Source: UBA1189 sp045647345
GTDB taxonomy: Bacteria; Bacteroidota; Bacteroidia; Bacteroidales; Bacteroidaceae
Direction of reading: 5' to 3'
DNA: 20,686 nt
NCBI GenBank assembly: GCA_045647345.1
Contig: JAZRMG010000049.1
Span: 1-20,686, forward strand
Notes under the pieces: model-generated
What the model saw: the letters and a program-made list of their open reading frames with translations, nothing else
Told to the model about the DNA's origin: nothing
Databases searched by the model: none
Made by a program: the position numbers and the translations under genes
Shown: piece after piece, positions 1 through 9,600 of the stretch
How positions within the stretch are numbered: position 1 is the first letter of the stretch
Layout of the letters: each line of letters begins with the position of its first letter

Positions 1-1
1 C

Positions 2-340
2 GATAAGTGCGAGGAGGAATTCCCCGCTTCCATCCTTCCCCACAACTATTGGCAGAGCCAGTCATACCTGATAGGTCAGGCCTATTTGGCTTTGGGCGAG
101 ACAGAGAAGGGTATGAATATCCTTTCTCAGGTCGCTGATAATGATATTGAATACATCACTTGGTATTTAAGCCTTTCTGACAGTCAGTTTAAGGCTTCGT
201 TCAGCGAAGTGCAGTCATCACTAAGTTGTTTGGTGAAAACATTGCAGATTATGGAGCGCTCATCCGATAAGGAGACCTTCGCCCATTACTCTGAGCTCTT
301 CGATAAGTTATACAAGGAACTTGAACTTCGCGTAAAGTAA
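2..340 (+). CDS. C-terminal end of a probable DUF2723 (GT117-like) membrane glycosyltransferase, 5' truncated by window edge
   Basis: The open frame runs in from the window edge and ends in TAA at 338-340, giving 112 visible residues with no true start. They form a soluble, helix-rich tail containing NYWQSQSYLIGQAYLALGE and a stretch resembling IEYITWYLSLSD. This looks to me like the TPR-like C-terminal tail of Bacteroidales DUF2723 proteins, which are multi-spanning inner-membrane glycosyltransferase-like enzymes. That is recognition by memory, and the membrane part that would prove it lies outside the window. The deacetylase ATG follows the stop with no spacer (TAAATG), so the two are almost certainly translated from one message. 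A role in envelope glycan assembly or modification fits both genes. Alternative: the end of another TPR-type protein. Confidence 0.6.
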   Translation, partial: DKCEEEFPASILPHNYWQSQSYLIGQAYLALGETEKGMNILSQVADNDIEYITWYLSLSDSQFKASFSEVQSSLSCLVKTLQIMERSSDKETFAHYSELFDKLYKELELRVK

Positions 341-952
341 ATGTTCATCGAGCAACCCCCACAATTCATCCGCCGGCTGTACCCCCGTGCATGTTGGCGG
401 ATGAATACATCCGAGAAGGCAGTCTACCTCACCTTTGACGATGGTCCCATCCCCGAGGTCACTCCTTGGGTGCTTGATGTATTGGACAAGTACCACATCA
501 AGGCCACCTTCTTCATGGTGGGCGACAACGTGCGCAAGCACTCTGACGAGTACAAGATGGTTGTCGAGCGCGGTCATCGCATCGGCAACCATACCTTCAA
601 CCACCTCAAGGGCTTCGAGCAGCATACCGACCGCTACATTGCCAATATCGACAAGGCCGACTGCTATCTCTCGACCGACCTTTACCGCCCGCCCCACGGC
701 ATCATGCGCATAAGCCAGTACCGTGCCCTCGTCGAGCGTTACCGCATCATCATGTGGGACCTCGTGACACGCGACTACAACCCCAAGCTCAGTGGCGAGC
801 AGGTATTGAACAAGGTGAAGCGCTATGCCCGTAATGGTTCCATCATCACCTTCCACGACTCCTTACGCTCTGCGGAAAACCTCCGTTACGCCCTGCCACG
901 TGCCATCGAGTGGCTGCAGAGCGAGGGCTACGAGTTCAAGGTGTTTGAGTAA
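341..952 (+). CDS. Polysaccharide deacetylase family protein (carbohydrate esterase 4, NodB-like)
   Basis: 203 residues. CE4 enzymes are metal-dependent hydrolases that remove N- or O-acetyl groups from sugars such as peptidoglycan GlcNAc or exported polysaccharides. All five motifs can be read: TFDDGP (31-36, catalytic and metal-binding Asp33/Asp34), HTFNH (84-88, metal-binding His84 and His88), RPPHG (116-120), W139-D140, and ITFHDS (169-174, His172). The usual Tyr or Phe of RPPYG is His here. There is no signal peptide or membrane segment, so it is predicted to be cytoplasmic or to act at the inner face of the membrane, which is unusual for peptidoglycan deacetylases. The length is a bare NodB domain. 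The start directly abuts the stop of the upstream glycosyltransferase-like gene, which suggests translational coupling and a shared substrate. The family is certain; the substrate is unknown. Confidence 0.92.
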   Translation: MFIEQPPQFIRRLYPRACWRMNTSEKAVYLTFDDGPIPEVTPWVLDVLDKYHIKATFFMVGDNVRKHSDEYKMVVERGHRIGNHTFNHLKGFEQHTDRYIANIDKADCYLSTDLYRPPHGIMRISQYRALVERYRIIMWDLVTRDYNPKLSGEQVLNKVKRYARNGSIITFHDSLRSAENLRYALPRAIEWLQSEGYEFKVFE

Positions 953-1066
953 TGATTTCCTATCCATCAGGTGCAAAGGATTTCCTCTATCTCTTGCTTA
1001 AATAAAATCTCGCCCTCGACAATCCAAGTAAACTCGTATTGTCTTCGCGATTTCGTTTTTTTGCAC

Positions 1067-1074
1067 TAATTTTG
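1067..1074 (+). promoter_or_regulatory. Bacteroidetes-type -7 box for the lipoprotein gene
   Basis: TAATTTTG matches the TAnnTTTG consensus and lies 22 bp before the ATG at 1097. A poor -33 candidate (TTCG, 1044-1047) is 19 bp upstream. The rest of 953-1096 holds no gene that I can see. Confidence 0.6.
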
Positions 1075-1096
1075 TATCACTAATGATTATGACAGA

Positions 1097-2251
1097 ATGA
1101 AAAAGTTATCAAATATTCTCGTTTTCATCGCATTGATAGGTGCGGTGAGTTGCGCACAAGCACCTCAAGCTACCATTGAGGGCAATATTACCGAAGCTGC
1201 AGGAAAGACATTGTATCTTGACTACATGGGAGTGGCATCGACAGTCACCGTCGATTCTGCAAAGCTGAAAGAGGACGGTGCATTCCGTTTCAACGTTGCA
1301 CGCCCCGAGTGCTTCGACTTCTACCGCCTACGCATAGGGCAGGAGATTGCATATCTATCCGTGGACTCTACCGAGACATTGAAGGTGACCGCTACACTAC
1401 CCACCATGAGCGCAGCCTATCAGGTGGAAGGGTCAGACGACAACCTCACGCTGAAGAGACTCGTACATAAACAAGGTGAGTTGCAGCATACGGTACAGAA
1501 TCTCATGCGCAACTCAGGCCCTGAAGTGGGAATCACGCAAGCACGCATCGACACGCTGGTACGACGCTACAAGGAGGAAGTACGCATGGAGTATATCTAC
1601 CCCAATCCAGGGAAGCCCTATGCCTACTTTGCACTTTTCCAACGTTTGGGCGGACAGCTCATCTTTGATCCGACAATGACACGCGACGATGTACGCTGTT
1701 TTGCTGCCGTAGCGACCAACCTTGATCTATACTATCCCGAAGCAGAGCGCACCAAGAACCTTAAAAGTATAGCTATCAAAGGAATTAAAAACACAAGAGC
1801 ACCACAGCAAGTCGATTACAGTGCTCTACAAGACAAGATCGTAGAATCGGCTATCATCGACATCGAGTTACCCGACATCGATGGTTCACTACGCAAGCTT
1901 ACAGACTTGAAGGGTAAGGTGGTAATGCTCGACTTTACGATCTATGGCCATGAAATGTCGGCAGCCCGTATCATCACACAACGCGAGCTGTATAGCCAAT
2001 ATGCACCGCAAGGATTTGAGATCTACCAAGTATCGCTCGACGGGAACGAACACTTCTGGAAAACAGCCGCCGAATCACTCCCTTGGATATGTGTGCGCGA
2101 TGAAGAAGCACCCGACTGCTTGGCTGCCCGCCAATATAGCGTGCGCGAGCTACCGACCTACTTCCTCATCAACCGTGCTGGCGAGATAGTGATGCGTGAT
2201 ATCTCCGTTGAGGATTTGGAAGCAGAGCTGCAACGCTTGCTCAAAGAATAA
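1097..2251 (+). CDS. Exported lipoprotein with N-terminal DUF4369-like and C-terminal thioredoxin-like (AhpC/TSA) domain, lacking the CXXC motif
   Basis: 384 residues. Residues 1-19 form a lipoprotein signal (MKK, hydrophobic core, then AVSC with lipidated Cys19). Residues about 25-110 resemble DUF4369, the beta-rich domain found before thioredoxin folds in Bacteroidetes; a helical linker follows. Residues about 255-384 are a TlpA/AhpC-type thioredoxin fold: IELPDIDGSLRKLTDLKGKV, then MLDFT, a central IYQVSLDG strand, and the cis-Pro region ELPTYFLINRAGE. Where family members have WC-x-x-C this protein has IYGHEMSA, so there is no redox pair. Two other Cys (in WICVRD and PDCLA) are not arranged as CXXC. 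It is probably a periplasmic or surface thioredoxin-fold protein used for binding rather than dithiol exchange. CXXC-less relatives are, to my recollection, common in Bacteroides. It is a single gene with its own promoter, convergent with dus. Confidence 0.8.
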   Translation: MKKLSNILVFIALIGAVSCAQAPQATIEGNITEAAGKTLYLDYMGVASTVTVDSAKLKEDGAFRFNVARPECFDFYRLRIGQEIAYLSVDSTETLKVTATLPTMSAAYQVEGSDDNLTLKRLVHKQGELQHTVQNLMRNSGPEVGITQARIDTLVRRYKEEVRMEYIYPNPGKPYAYFALFQRLGGQLIFDPTMTRDDVRCFAAVATNLDLYYPEAERTKNLKSIAIKGIKNTRAPQQVDYSALQDKIVESAIIDIELPDIDGSLRKLTDLKGKVVMLDFTIYGHEMSAARIITQRELYSQYAPQGFEIYQVSLDGNEHFWKTAAESLPWICVRDEEAPDCLAARQYSVRELPTYFLINRAGEIVMRDISVEDLEAELQRLLKE

Positions 2252-2270
2252 CAAGTATATATAGAGAGAG

Positions 2271-2303
2271 CATTGAGGGACTGCCTATCGCAGTTCCTCA
2301 ATG
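2271..2303. terminator. Convergent hairpin between the thioredoxin-like lipoprotein and dus
   Basis: CATTGAGGGACTGC pairs with GCAGTTCCTCAATG across the loop CTATC. This is a 14-bp stem with one G-T pair. It lies 19 bp after the plus-strand stop and overlaps the minus-strand dus stop codon (2285-2287). There is no T-run on either side, so it is called as a bidirectional terminator on position and stem strength only. Confidence 0.6.
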
Positions 2304-3208
2304 GCATTCATATAGTTGCGAAAGTTACCGCTCTTCATGATTTTCTTGTAAGGCTTGTGCCCAATTACAGGCTCAGTATATTCCCAAAAAGAGCGCAGCT
2401 TGCTGTGTAGTTGGATATCACCCTTTACGATGTTGGCATATTCTGTTTTCAGTGTCTCGTGCAGCATGCGTAAGGTATGGATATGTTGCTCGTGACTCCA
2501 CTCCGTACCTTCGATATACTCCTGAGCCAATGAAGGACGAGCCAGAAGTCCGCGACCTATCATAAGACCTGCTAGCTGAGGATAGCGCTCCTCCATGTGA
2601 CGCAACTCGGCCGGGCTGGTAAGCTCTCCATTATATATTATCGGATGGCGACATACCGCATAGAACTGCTCGAAGCTGTCATAGTCGATACACCCCTTGT
2701 AACCCTGTGTTCCCGTGCGCGGATGCAGGGTTATATGTGTCAGGGGAGTGTCATTGAGAATCTCCACAACGGGTCTCCACTCCTCTGCATTGTCCCACCC
2801 AAGGCGCATCTTCACAGAGAAGGCCAACTGTGGATGCGCCTTCATGGCATCAGCCACTGATGCTACGACATCGGGATGAGTGAGGAGGCCCGCACCACGT
2901 CCATGACGAGCTTGCAGAGGAAAAGGACAGCCCATATTGAGGTCCACCTCGCGGTATCCCTGTGCCTCAATCTTGTCGATGAGAAACAGGAACTCCTTCA
3001 GATTCTTGAATATAATCTGCGGAGTCACTGGCGTGCCTACATTGTTCTTAGGGTCGATATCCCGGCAGTCTTTAGAACGCACGTCACCACCCTCAACACG
3101 TACGAAGGGAGTGTAGTAGCGCTCTATGCCTCCTATGAGTCGGTGGTGTGTACGACGGTATACATCGTCAGTATGTCCTTGTAGCGGAGCAAAATGGATG
3201 GGGAGCAT
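2285..3208 (-). CDS. tRNA-dihydrouridine synthase family protein
   Basis: 307 residues, normal length for Dus. The enzyme reduces specific uridines of tRNA to dihydrouridine with FMN and NADPH in the cytoplasm. Visible family marks are the N-terminal APLQGHTD (FMN-barrel start), DLNMGCPFPLQARHGRGAGL with catalytic Cys94, SVKMRLGWDN (FMN-binding Lys133), LHPRT (His162), YNGEL (192-196), and IGRGLLARP (phosphate-binding loop, about 218-225). The catalytic residues appear intact. Start: the ATG at 3208 gives MLPIHFAPLQG, the usual short lead-in. It lies 25 bp after the hybrid regulator stop on the same strand, so it may be the last gene of that transcript, although the functions look unrelated. 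Which Dus subfamily (A, B or C) and which tRNA positions cannot be decided here. Confidence 0.93.
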   Translation of the reverse strand: MLPIHFAPLQGHTDDVYRRTHHRLIGGIERYYTPFVRVEGGDVRSKDCRDIDPKNNVGTPVTPQIIFKNLKEFLFLIDKIEAQGYREVDLNMGCPFPLQARHGRGAGLLTHPDVVASVADAMKAHPQLAFSVKMRLGWDNAEEWRPVVEILNDTPLTHITLHPRTGTQGYKGCIDYDSFEQFYAVCRHPIIYNGELTSPAELRHMEERYPQLAGLMIGRGLLARPSLAQEYIEGTEWSHEQHIHTLRMLHETLKTEYANIVKGDIQLHSKLRSFWEYTEPVIGHKPYKKIMKSGNFRNYMNAIEELR

Positions 3209-3233
3209 GATTGTCTATAATATCAGGTTCTTC

Positions 3234-6038
3234 TTAGTTTTTCTTCATCTGCGAGGGGGTACAGCCATGGAAGCTGCGGAATACGCGGGTAAAGTAGGCC
3301 GCATCGTCAAATCCGCATCGCATGGCCACGTCGCTCACGCTCAGGTTTGTCGTGGCCAACAGTTCCTTGGCACGTTCCATACGCAGGCGCAGTATATATG
3401 ATTGTGTGCTATAGCCTGTGAGGGCACGTATATGGCGATATAGCTTCGATGTGCTCGAGTGCATCTTCTCGGCCAAAGTTTCTACGTTGAAGTCCGCATT
3501 GCCCATATTGTCCAGTATCAGTCCGTTGAGTCGGGTGATGAACTTGCGGTCCTCGTCGGCCAGCTCCCAACTCTTGTCTATCCCCTTCGTGGCCATCTGG
3601 GCAAACCGCTCCTGCAGCATCTTGCGCTGTGCGATGAGCCTTTCCACATGTACCATCAGTTCCTCTGCATTGAAGGGCTTCTGCAGATATGCATCGGCAC
3701 CGTTCTCGAGGGCACGTATGCGGTCCTCGTCCTCTCCTCGGGCGCTCACCACCACGATGGGTATGTGGCACAGCAGTTCCGAGTTGTGCACCCGGTTGCA
3801 CAGCTCATAGCCATCCATCTCAGGCATCATCAGGTCGGTGATGATGAGGTCGGGGTGTTGCTCCTCGGCAGCAAGCAGCGCCTCATATCCGTTGGCTGCT
3901 GTACGCACCTCATATCGTTGTTGCAGTAGCGTAGCGATATACTGCGCAATGTCGGCATTGTCCTCCACCACGAGTACCATACAGCGTTCTCTGCTCTGCT
4001 CATTGGCCTTGCCGTTCTCTTCTACAGGTGTCGGGAGTGTTGCTTCCGGTGTGTTCCCTTGCCATACTGTGCTTCGGCAAGTAATCTCTGCCGGTTGTTT
4101 CAGGGGCAATGTCAGCGTCAGCTCTGCCCCACCCTCACGGCGGTTGCTTGCCGTAGCGGTACCGTTCATCTGCTCTGCCATCTGCTTCACGAAGGGCAGT
4201 CCCACACCTGTACCTGTAAATTCGGTGCTGTTGTTTACCCCTTGGTAGAAGAGTTCGAATACGTGAGGCAGGTCCTCTTGCGGGAATCCATGTCCCGTAT
4301 CGGTCACGCGCATCACTACGTGGCCACCCTTTCTGGCGAGTATCACCGCCACGTGACCCTCTTCGGGGGTATACTTGATGGCATTGGAAAGCAGATTGCG
4401 TATGATCTTGTCTATGTATTCCGGTACGAAGCATAGGTCTATCTCCTGCTCGTCACAGTGGAACGTGAGGTTCACCTTCCTTATACGCGCATAATCGGTA
4501 TATCCTGCTACGGTACTTTTCACGTAGGCCACGATGTCTCCCCGGTACCATTGCGCCTCTCCCACTCCCGATGCCAGTCGGGTGATGTCGAGCAGCTGAT
4601 TTACCAGGTCGAGCAAGCTCTTTCCCTGTCGCTGTATAGACTGCAGGTACTGCTGTTGCTCCGTATCCTTATCGTTTCTCCGCTCCAGTTCCTCGCTCAG
4701 TCCAAGGATGACGGTGAGCGGTGTGCGAAACTCGTGGGTGATGTTGGTGAAGAAGGTCGTTCGCATACGCTCCATCCGCTGCAGCATTTGTAGGTTCTTG
4801 CGTCGTGTGCGCAGCACATACCACAGCAAGGCGATTATCACCAGTGCGCTCAATGCCGTTGTTATGGCCGTAATGAATGCCATTCTCTTGGCCCTTACCT
4901 CCTCCTCATAGGCCGTGCGTATGCTCTCCACCTGCAGCAGACTCTGCCCCTTCTCATAGTCCACATACGAGTCGCGCAGCTGCTGCTGGTTCTCGGCGTT
5001 GTATACGCTGTCGTTGTAGGCCACGCTGCGCTTATAGTGTTCCAGTGCCGCCTTGTGGTTGCCACATTGCTCCTCGTAGGCTGCCAGCATGCGGCATGCC
5101 TCGGCCATGCGTCCGTGCGATTGGGTGGCATCGGCCATCGCCACCGCCTCCTGCAGGTAGGGGTAAGCCTGCATGCGCTTGCCCTGCTGCATATATACGC
5201 GGGCTATGGCTATGGCCGCCTTCAGGGCGTGCCAGCTGTCATGATTGCCCTGCATCAGTGCGTATGCCTTCTGATACTCCACCAGTGCGCTGTCATACTG
5301 TTCGGCTATCTCATAGAGTCGTCCGAAATGGTCGTGACAGAGCGATATGCCCAATGCGGAGTTTGCCCTTTGGTTACACGCCATCGAATGAGTATAGTAC
5401 ACCTTGGCCGAGTCGTACTGCTCGTAGCTCTCGAAGATGGCTCCCAGATTGGCATAGTTGATGGCTTGTCCCAAGTCGCTGCCCAGCTGTGTCTCGCCAG
5501 CCAATGCACGGCGGAAGGCCCTCTCAGCCACCTTCATGTCGCCCATACTCAGGTGTATGTTACCTATGCCGTTGAGCGATACCACGCGGTTCTTCACAGC
5601 CGCATAGCTGCTCTTGTCGCTATACGCTTCGCTGTACCCCAGCGCCTTGTAGTGGTGTAGCGAGGCCTCCTTGAGTTCGCCCAGGCGTCGGTAGTCGGTA
5701 CCCAGGTTGTTGTAGGCCTGCACTATCTCCGGCGTGTCTACCGCCATCACGGCATATTCCAATGCCCTGTTGTGTGCAGCCAATGCCTCGGCATAGGCCG
5801 CCTTGTTGCGGTGGTTGCGCCCCAGTGCGTTGTAGGCCAGGCACAGCCCATAGTAGTTATCCTCCTGAGCATATTTCTCAATGTATATGTCCAGCGAGTC
5901 GCTCTTCTGAACCCTTGCCACGGTAGCTTTTGCTGCTTCCTTCTCGGCTTCCGAGTAGTTGGGTGTGGGCTCACTGCACGAGCATATACCGATTGCCAGC
6001 AGACACGACAGTATCAGGTGTAGTTTTTTCATAGACAT
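3234..6038 (-). CDS. Hybrid two-component regulator: TPR sensor, TM, histidine kinase, receiver, AraC-type HTH
   Basis: 934 residues, a full phosphorelay and transcription factor in one chain. Residues 1-21: export signal ending ICSC, possibly lipidated Cys21. Residues 60-345: tandem TPR repeats (ALGRNHRNKAAYAEALAAHN, NLGTDYRRLGELKEA and others), placed in the periplasm as sensor. Residues 387-409: single TM helix. HisKA with ITHEFRTP and phospho-His435. HATPase with NLLSNAIKYT (Asn552), DTGHGF and GTGVGL. Receiver with acid pocket Glu692/Asp693, phospho-Asp735 in TDLMMPEMDG, and Lys787. Residues 838-934: AraC HTH ending in the conserved VSDVAMRCGFDDAAYFTRVFR. All catalytic residues are present. 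Unlike polysaccharide-utilisation HTCS proteins, the sensor is TPR rather than beta-propeller plus Y_Y_Y. It lies 36 bp after the membrane AraC gene and has its own -7 box, so it may be expressed separately. The alternative start Met3 (6032) is equally possible. Confidence 0.95.
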   Translation of the reverse strand: MSMKKLHLILSCLLAIGICSCSEPTPNYSEAEKEAAKATVARVQKSDSLDIYIEKYAQEDNYYGLCLAYNALGRNHRNKAAYAEALAAHNRALEYAVMAVDTPEIVQAYNNLGTDYRRLGELKEASLHHYKALGYSEAYSDKSSYAAVKNRVVSLNGIGNIHLSMGDMKVAERAFRRALAGETQLGSDLGQAINYANLGAIFESYEQYDSAKVYYTHSMACNQRANSALGISLCHDHFGRLYEIAEQYDSALVEYQKAYALMQGNHDSWHALKAAIAIARVYMQQGKRMQAYPYLQEAVAMADATQSHGRMAEACRMLAAYEEQCGNHKAALEHYKRSVAYNDSVYNAENQQQLRDSYVDYEKGQSLLQVESIRTAYEEEVRAKRMAFITAITTALSALVIIALLWYVLRTRRKNLQMLQRMERMRTTFFTNITHEFRTPLTVILGLSEELERRNDKDTEQQQYLQSIQRQGKSLLDLVNQLLDITRLASGVGEAQWYRGDIVAYVKSTVAGYTDYARIRKVNLTFHCDEQEIDLCFVPEYIDKIIRNLLSNAIKYTPEEGHVAVILARKGGHVVMRVTDTGHGFPQEDLPHVFELFYQGVNNSTEFTGTGVGLPFVKQMAEQMNGTATASNRREGGAELTLTLPLKQPAEITCRSTVWQGNTPEATLPTPVEENGKANEQSRERCMVLVVEDNADIAQYIATLLQQRYEVRTAANGYEALLAAEEQHPDLIITDLMMPEMDGYELCNRVHNSELLCHIPIVVVSARGEDEDRIRALENGADAYLQKPFNAEELMVHVERLIAQRKMLQERFAQMATKGIDKSWELADEDRKFITRLNGLILDNMGNADFNVETLAEKMHSSTSKLYRHIRALTGYSTQSYILRLRMERAKELLATTNLSVSDVAMRCGFDDAAYFTRVFRSFHGCTPSQMKKN

Positions 6039-6051
6039 ATCTTTTCCACTG

Positions 6052-6059
6052 CAAAGATA
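6052..6059 (-). promoter_or_regulatory. Internal -7 box before the hybrid regulator
   Basis: On the minus strand this reads TATCTTTG, a full TAnnTTTG match followed by CA, 13 bp before the ATG at 6038 and 19 bp before the one at 6032. The short leader would favour the 6032 start if this promoter is used. No convincing -33 box is visible. Confidence 0.5.
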
Positions 6060-6074
6060 ATGTTTTTAAGTTAA

Positions 6075-6626
6075 TTACCCCCTAATTCCCGACGGTGTAT
6101 TGCCATAGTGCTGTTTGAATACACGGGTGAAGTATGAGGTATCTTCAAATCCGCAGGTGGTAGCCACGTCGGCAATGGGCATCTTCGTGGTCAGCAGCAG
6201 TTCGCGTGCGTAGGTCATCCTTCTGTCGAACAGGTAAGCTGTAGCCGTCTTTCCTGCCAGCTGCTTCATCCGTCGGTCCAGCTGGGATCTCGACAGGTGC
6301 ATCACCTGCGCTATGGTACTGGCCGTGAAATCATTCTTGCCGATATTGCGCGTGATGAGCTGGTCTATATGAATCACGAATACATTGTCGGGCACCTCAT
6401 CGGGTTGGGCTTCATCAGCGTCCATCGGTCTTTCCTCTTCTTCTTTACTTCCCGTATTTTTATTCTCCTCCTGCTGTATCTTCGTCTGCAGCAGTTCTAT
6501 CTTTTCCTCCAGCCTTCTCTGCTTCCGCACCGCCTGCTGCAGCATCCATACGAGCATAGCCACCACTACCAGCAGCAATACAATGATTGCTGCCGGCAGA
6601 TAATGGATGGTGTTGCTCATAACCAT
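6075..6626 (-). CDS. Membrane-anchored AraC-family transcriptional regulator
   Basis: 183 residues. Residues 8-29 are one strongly hydrophobic helix (LPAAIIVLLLVVVAMLVWML). Residues 31-55 are a basic then heptad-rich coiled coil, 56-82 an acidic linker, and 85-183 an AraC-type double HTH (FTASTIAQVMHLSRSQLDRR and IADVATTCGFEDTSYFTRVF). There is no receiver, kinase or sugar-binding domain. The HTH clearly resembles that of the hybrid regulator 36 bp downstream, so it may be a stripped relative that lost its sensor and phosphorelay. It should sit in the inner membrane with its DNA-binding part inside, and the coiled coil may allow dimerisation. It lies 34 bp after the large FN3 gene on the same strand, so it is probably co-transcribed and may control that operon. 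A start at Met3 (6620) is possible. The domain call is certain; the role is inferred. Confidence 0.9.
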   Translation of the reverse strand: MVMSNTIHYLPAAIIVLLLVVVAMLVWMLQQAVRKQRRLEEKIELLQTKIQQEENKNTGSKEEEERPMDADEAQPDEVPDNVFVIHIDQLITRNIGKNDFTASTIAQVMHLSRSQLDRRMKQLAGKTATAYLFDRRMTYARELLLTTKMPIADVATTCGFEDTSYFTRVFKQHYGNTPSGIRG

Positions 6627-6660
6627 ATATTGTGTTTTGTGTTTCGTACAGATGATAGTG

Positions 6661-9600
6661 TTATTCCTTGATCAGCTCCTTCAGGGGTATAGCCAGGTGC
6701 CTCTCTTCGGCTTTCACTACGATGGGTACCCATGGTGCCGATGCGTCGGGGCGGTATTTGCGCACGAGCGGTATCAGTCCACCATCATACTCCAATGTCT
6801 TGAATGTCTTCGTTGCACCATAGTACTCCTTTCCGTCTACGTAGATGAGTGCGCGGTAGCAGTACTCCGTACCTGGCTCCAGGTACACATCCACTGAGAT
6901 GTTCACACCATCCTGTGTGAGGTCTGTGATACGGGTCACGTTGGTGCTTGCTGTGCCCTGCTTGAGGTCACTCTCATGCTCCTTGGCCACAAGGTCAAAT
7001 GCTGCGTAGATAGTATTATAGTTTCCGCTTTCCATCTCAGCTTTAGCCGATGCGCTGATGGTAGCCTTGAGTGTCACCATGGCATCCTCTACTACGGCAT
7101 CGTTGGTCTCTATTCCATAGGGGTCGGGGGTAGTGAACTTTGCCACAGTTCCAGGCTTCTCCCTTGTCGTGATGTTACCCTGCTCGTTTTTCTCCTCGAA
7201 CATTAGCACACCCTTGTAGTAGTAGGTGGTTTCCGGATCAAGTCCCTCGACCACTACCGAAGCTGTCTTGCTTTCGATTTCATTGTCTTCCACGATGATG
7301 CAGCTTTCAGAACCTCTCTCTACTGCCGATTTGCTGGTCGAGCAATAGAAGCGTACGCGTGCGTTGTCTTTTTTTGCTGCATAGTCGGTGCATGTAGCGT
7401 TGATGGTAGCTTTGCGTGCATTCACATCGGTAGAGTATTTCAGACCATACGTGTCTTTGGTCTTGAATGTCTGCGTATCGCTATAGAGGAGCTTGTCTTT
7501 GCTGACATAGATATACACTCTGAAGCAATACTCCGTATTATCTTCCAGTCCTGTAACGTCACGTGAGAGTCCCCATACCTCGCCACTGCCAAGAACTTTC
7601 GCATCGATCTGGAGTATGTCATCGGTATCTGTCATCTCCCAATCACCATCTATGAGGTTCTCCTTCTCAATCAACTCGAATTGCAATTTCACGTAAGAGG
7701 GTATGTTCTCCGGATTTGACGGATTGACTACGTTCTTGGGTACTACAGCCATCAATGTCACAGCCTCATACTCTACCAATGCCTTGATGTCGAAGATGGG
7801 ACTTGGTGCTACAAACTCATAGCTATCCTGGCTATACAGTTTCTTGCCTTGGTTACGTATGGTGAAAGCACGCACCTCGTAGGTGTTTGAAGGTGTCAGG
7901 TCTGAACCTGTATAGGTAAGCTCAAATGTATTATCATCCTTCATACATTCACTACCCAGTGCCGACTTCTCTGCCACCACGGTCTCTGTGTTCCATTTCA
8001 GAATCTCAAAACCGAACTTGTCATCCGCATCGGGTGCTTCCATCACATCGGCTCTGAAGGTCAGTCCCTTCGTAAAAGAGATGTCTTCCGAGTGGTTGAT
8101 AGCCTGCAGTATAGGTGCTCCCATATCCAGTCGTTCGAATGTGACGGGGTCAGAGTTCACCTCTTCGTGATTTCCTACCTTCTGGCTCAGCACCACCTTA
8201 TACTCCCCGGGCTCCCATCCCGTTGCATCAATGTCGATATCAAAGATAGTATGACCGAAATTGTCCAGGTCAAATGCCTCGTAATACACCAATCCTCCAT
8301 TGTTATCCAATACCGTGTATCCAGCCTCCACTTTCTTTCCTTTCTTGAGATCGCTTATCATCAGGTCGTCAATGTTACCTGTAATCGTAAGGGTGTTGAA
8401 GTCTTTCATCTTCGCACCCGTCAAGAATTGGTCGTAGGGTATCAGCATGCTGTCAATAATCGCCTTGTCCGACATATAGATGTCAACATCATCTATCATA
8501 GGTATACCATATACAGGCATCACCGTGTATGTGCCTCCACGGCGTAGCGACACTGCAGGATTGAATTCGGCTATTTTCTTGGGCAACGCTTCGATTTTAC
8601 CTACATCCTTTTTATCCCACTTCTTCGTCTCGTGATCGTATGTCCATAAATGTAGTTTATGCGGGAATAGCACTCGGTTCTCTCCCTTGATTTGAATACC
8701 GTATCTACGATTGTCTCCCTCCGTAATACCCACTGTATATTTTGACTTCTCCTTGTTCAGTCCATAAACGAAATGATACTCGTAGTTGAACCAGTACTTG
8801 GTTGCAGAGTTAGAGGATCCTATACGCGAAATCGTCCAATAGCCATCTTTACGCACACCTTTAACCGTTCCTTCCAAATCTCCATATTTAGCGGTAAATT
8901 CCCATGTTTTTCCGTCCAGGCCCAACTTGCCTTCTACTTCAATTCCAAAGAGCTTTCCTTTCAGGGACGTTTCGTCAGATGACAGGTCAAAGCTCGTGAA
9001 CTCTGTACTTAACATTCCGTCATCAGCACGGGTAGCAGCCTTCGGTTTTTCAATATCACTGGCCTTGAACTTAAAGACAATCGTATCAAATCCTGCTTCG
9101 GCTCCGTAGTATGCTCCAATGCCATTGGTTACCCTATTCCCCTCATCGAACTTCTTGTAGTTTTCCAAGAGTTTTGCAGGAGTTATTTCATCACTATAAT
9201 CTTCAGGCGTATACCATGCTTTCATCTTTCCCGTAATTTCCGGATAGATAATTCCTGCGTTAAGTTTAGTGTTGTAGTATTTGCCAACATTCAATTCTCC
9301 TTCAAATCCAAAGATAATTTTTGCCTTTCCATCAAGTTCTCCTGTCACTGCAAATTTTCCATTACCTTCTTGACCTAAGTTGAACGAGCGGGTCAACTCA
9401 AATTTATTAATTTCGAGGGAGTATGTCATTTTGGCTTCAACTTCTCCTTCTATGATAAACTTTGATGCAGCCGACCAGTCTAAATACATTCCTGCTCCTA
9501 TATTAAACTTTGAGTTAAAAGGCAAATCCTCCTTTTTCGTAGCTATACCCAATATTCTGACCTTGTCCTTTTCCTCTATTCCGATATTACCAGCCAAATT

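Noticed and set aside
308..856. A 182-codon minus-strand frame opposite the deacetylase
   Set aside because: The plus-strand frame carries all CE4 motifs; the antisense frame shows none.
4877..5660. Long plus-strand frames opposite the hybrid regulator TPR region
   Set aside because: They are shadows of the minus-strand TPR coding sequence, with atypical Cys/Pro/Arg-rich or His-rich composition.
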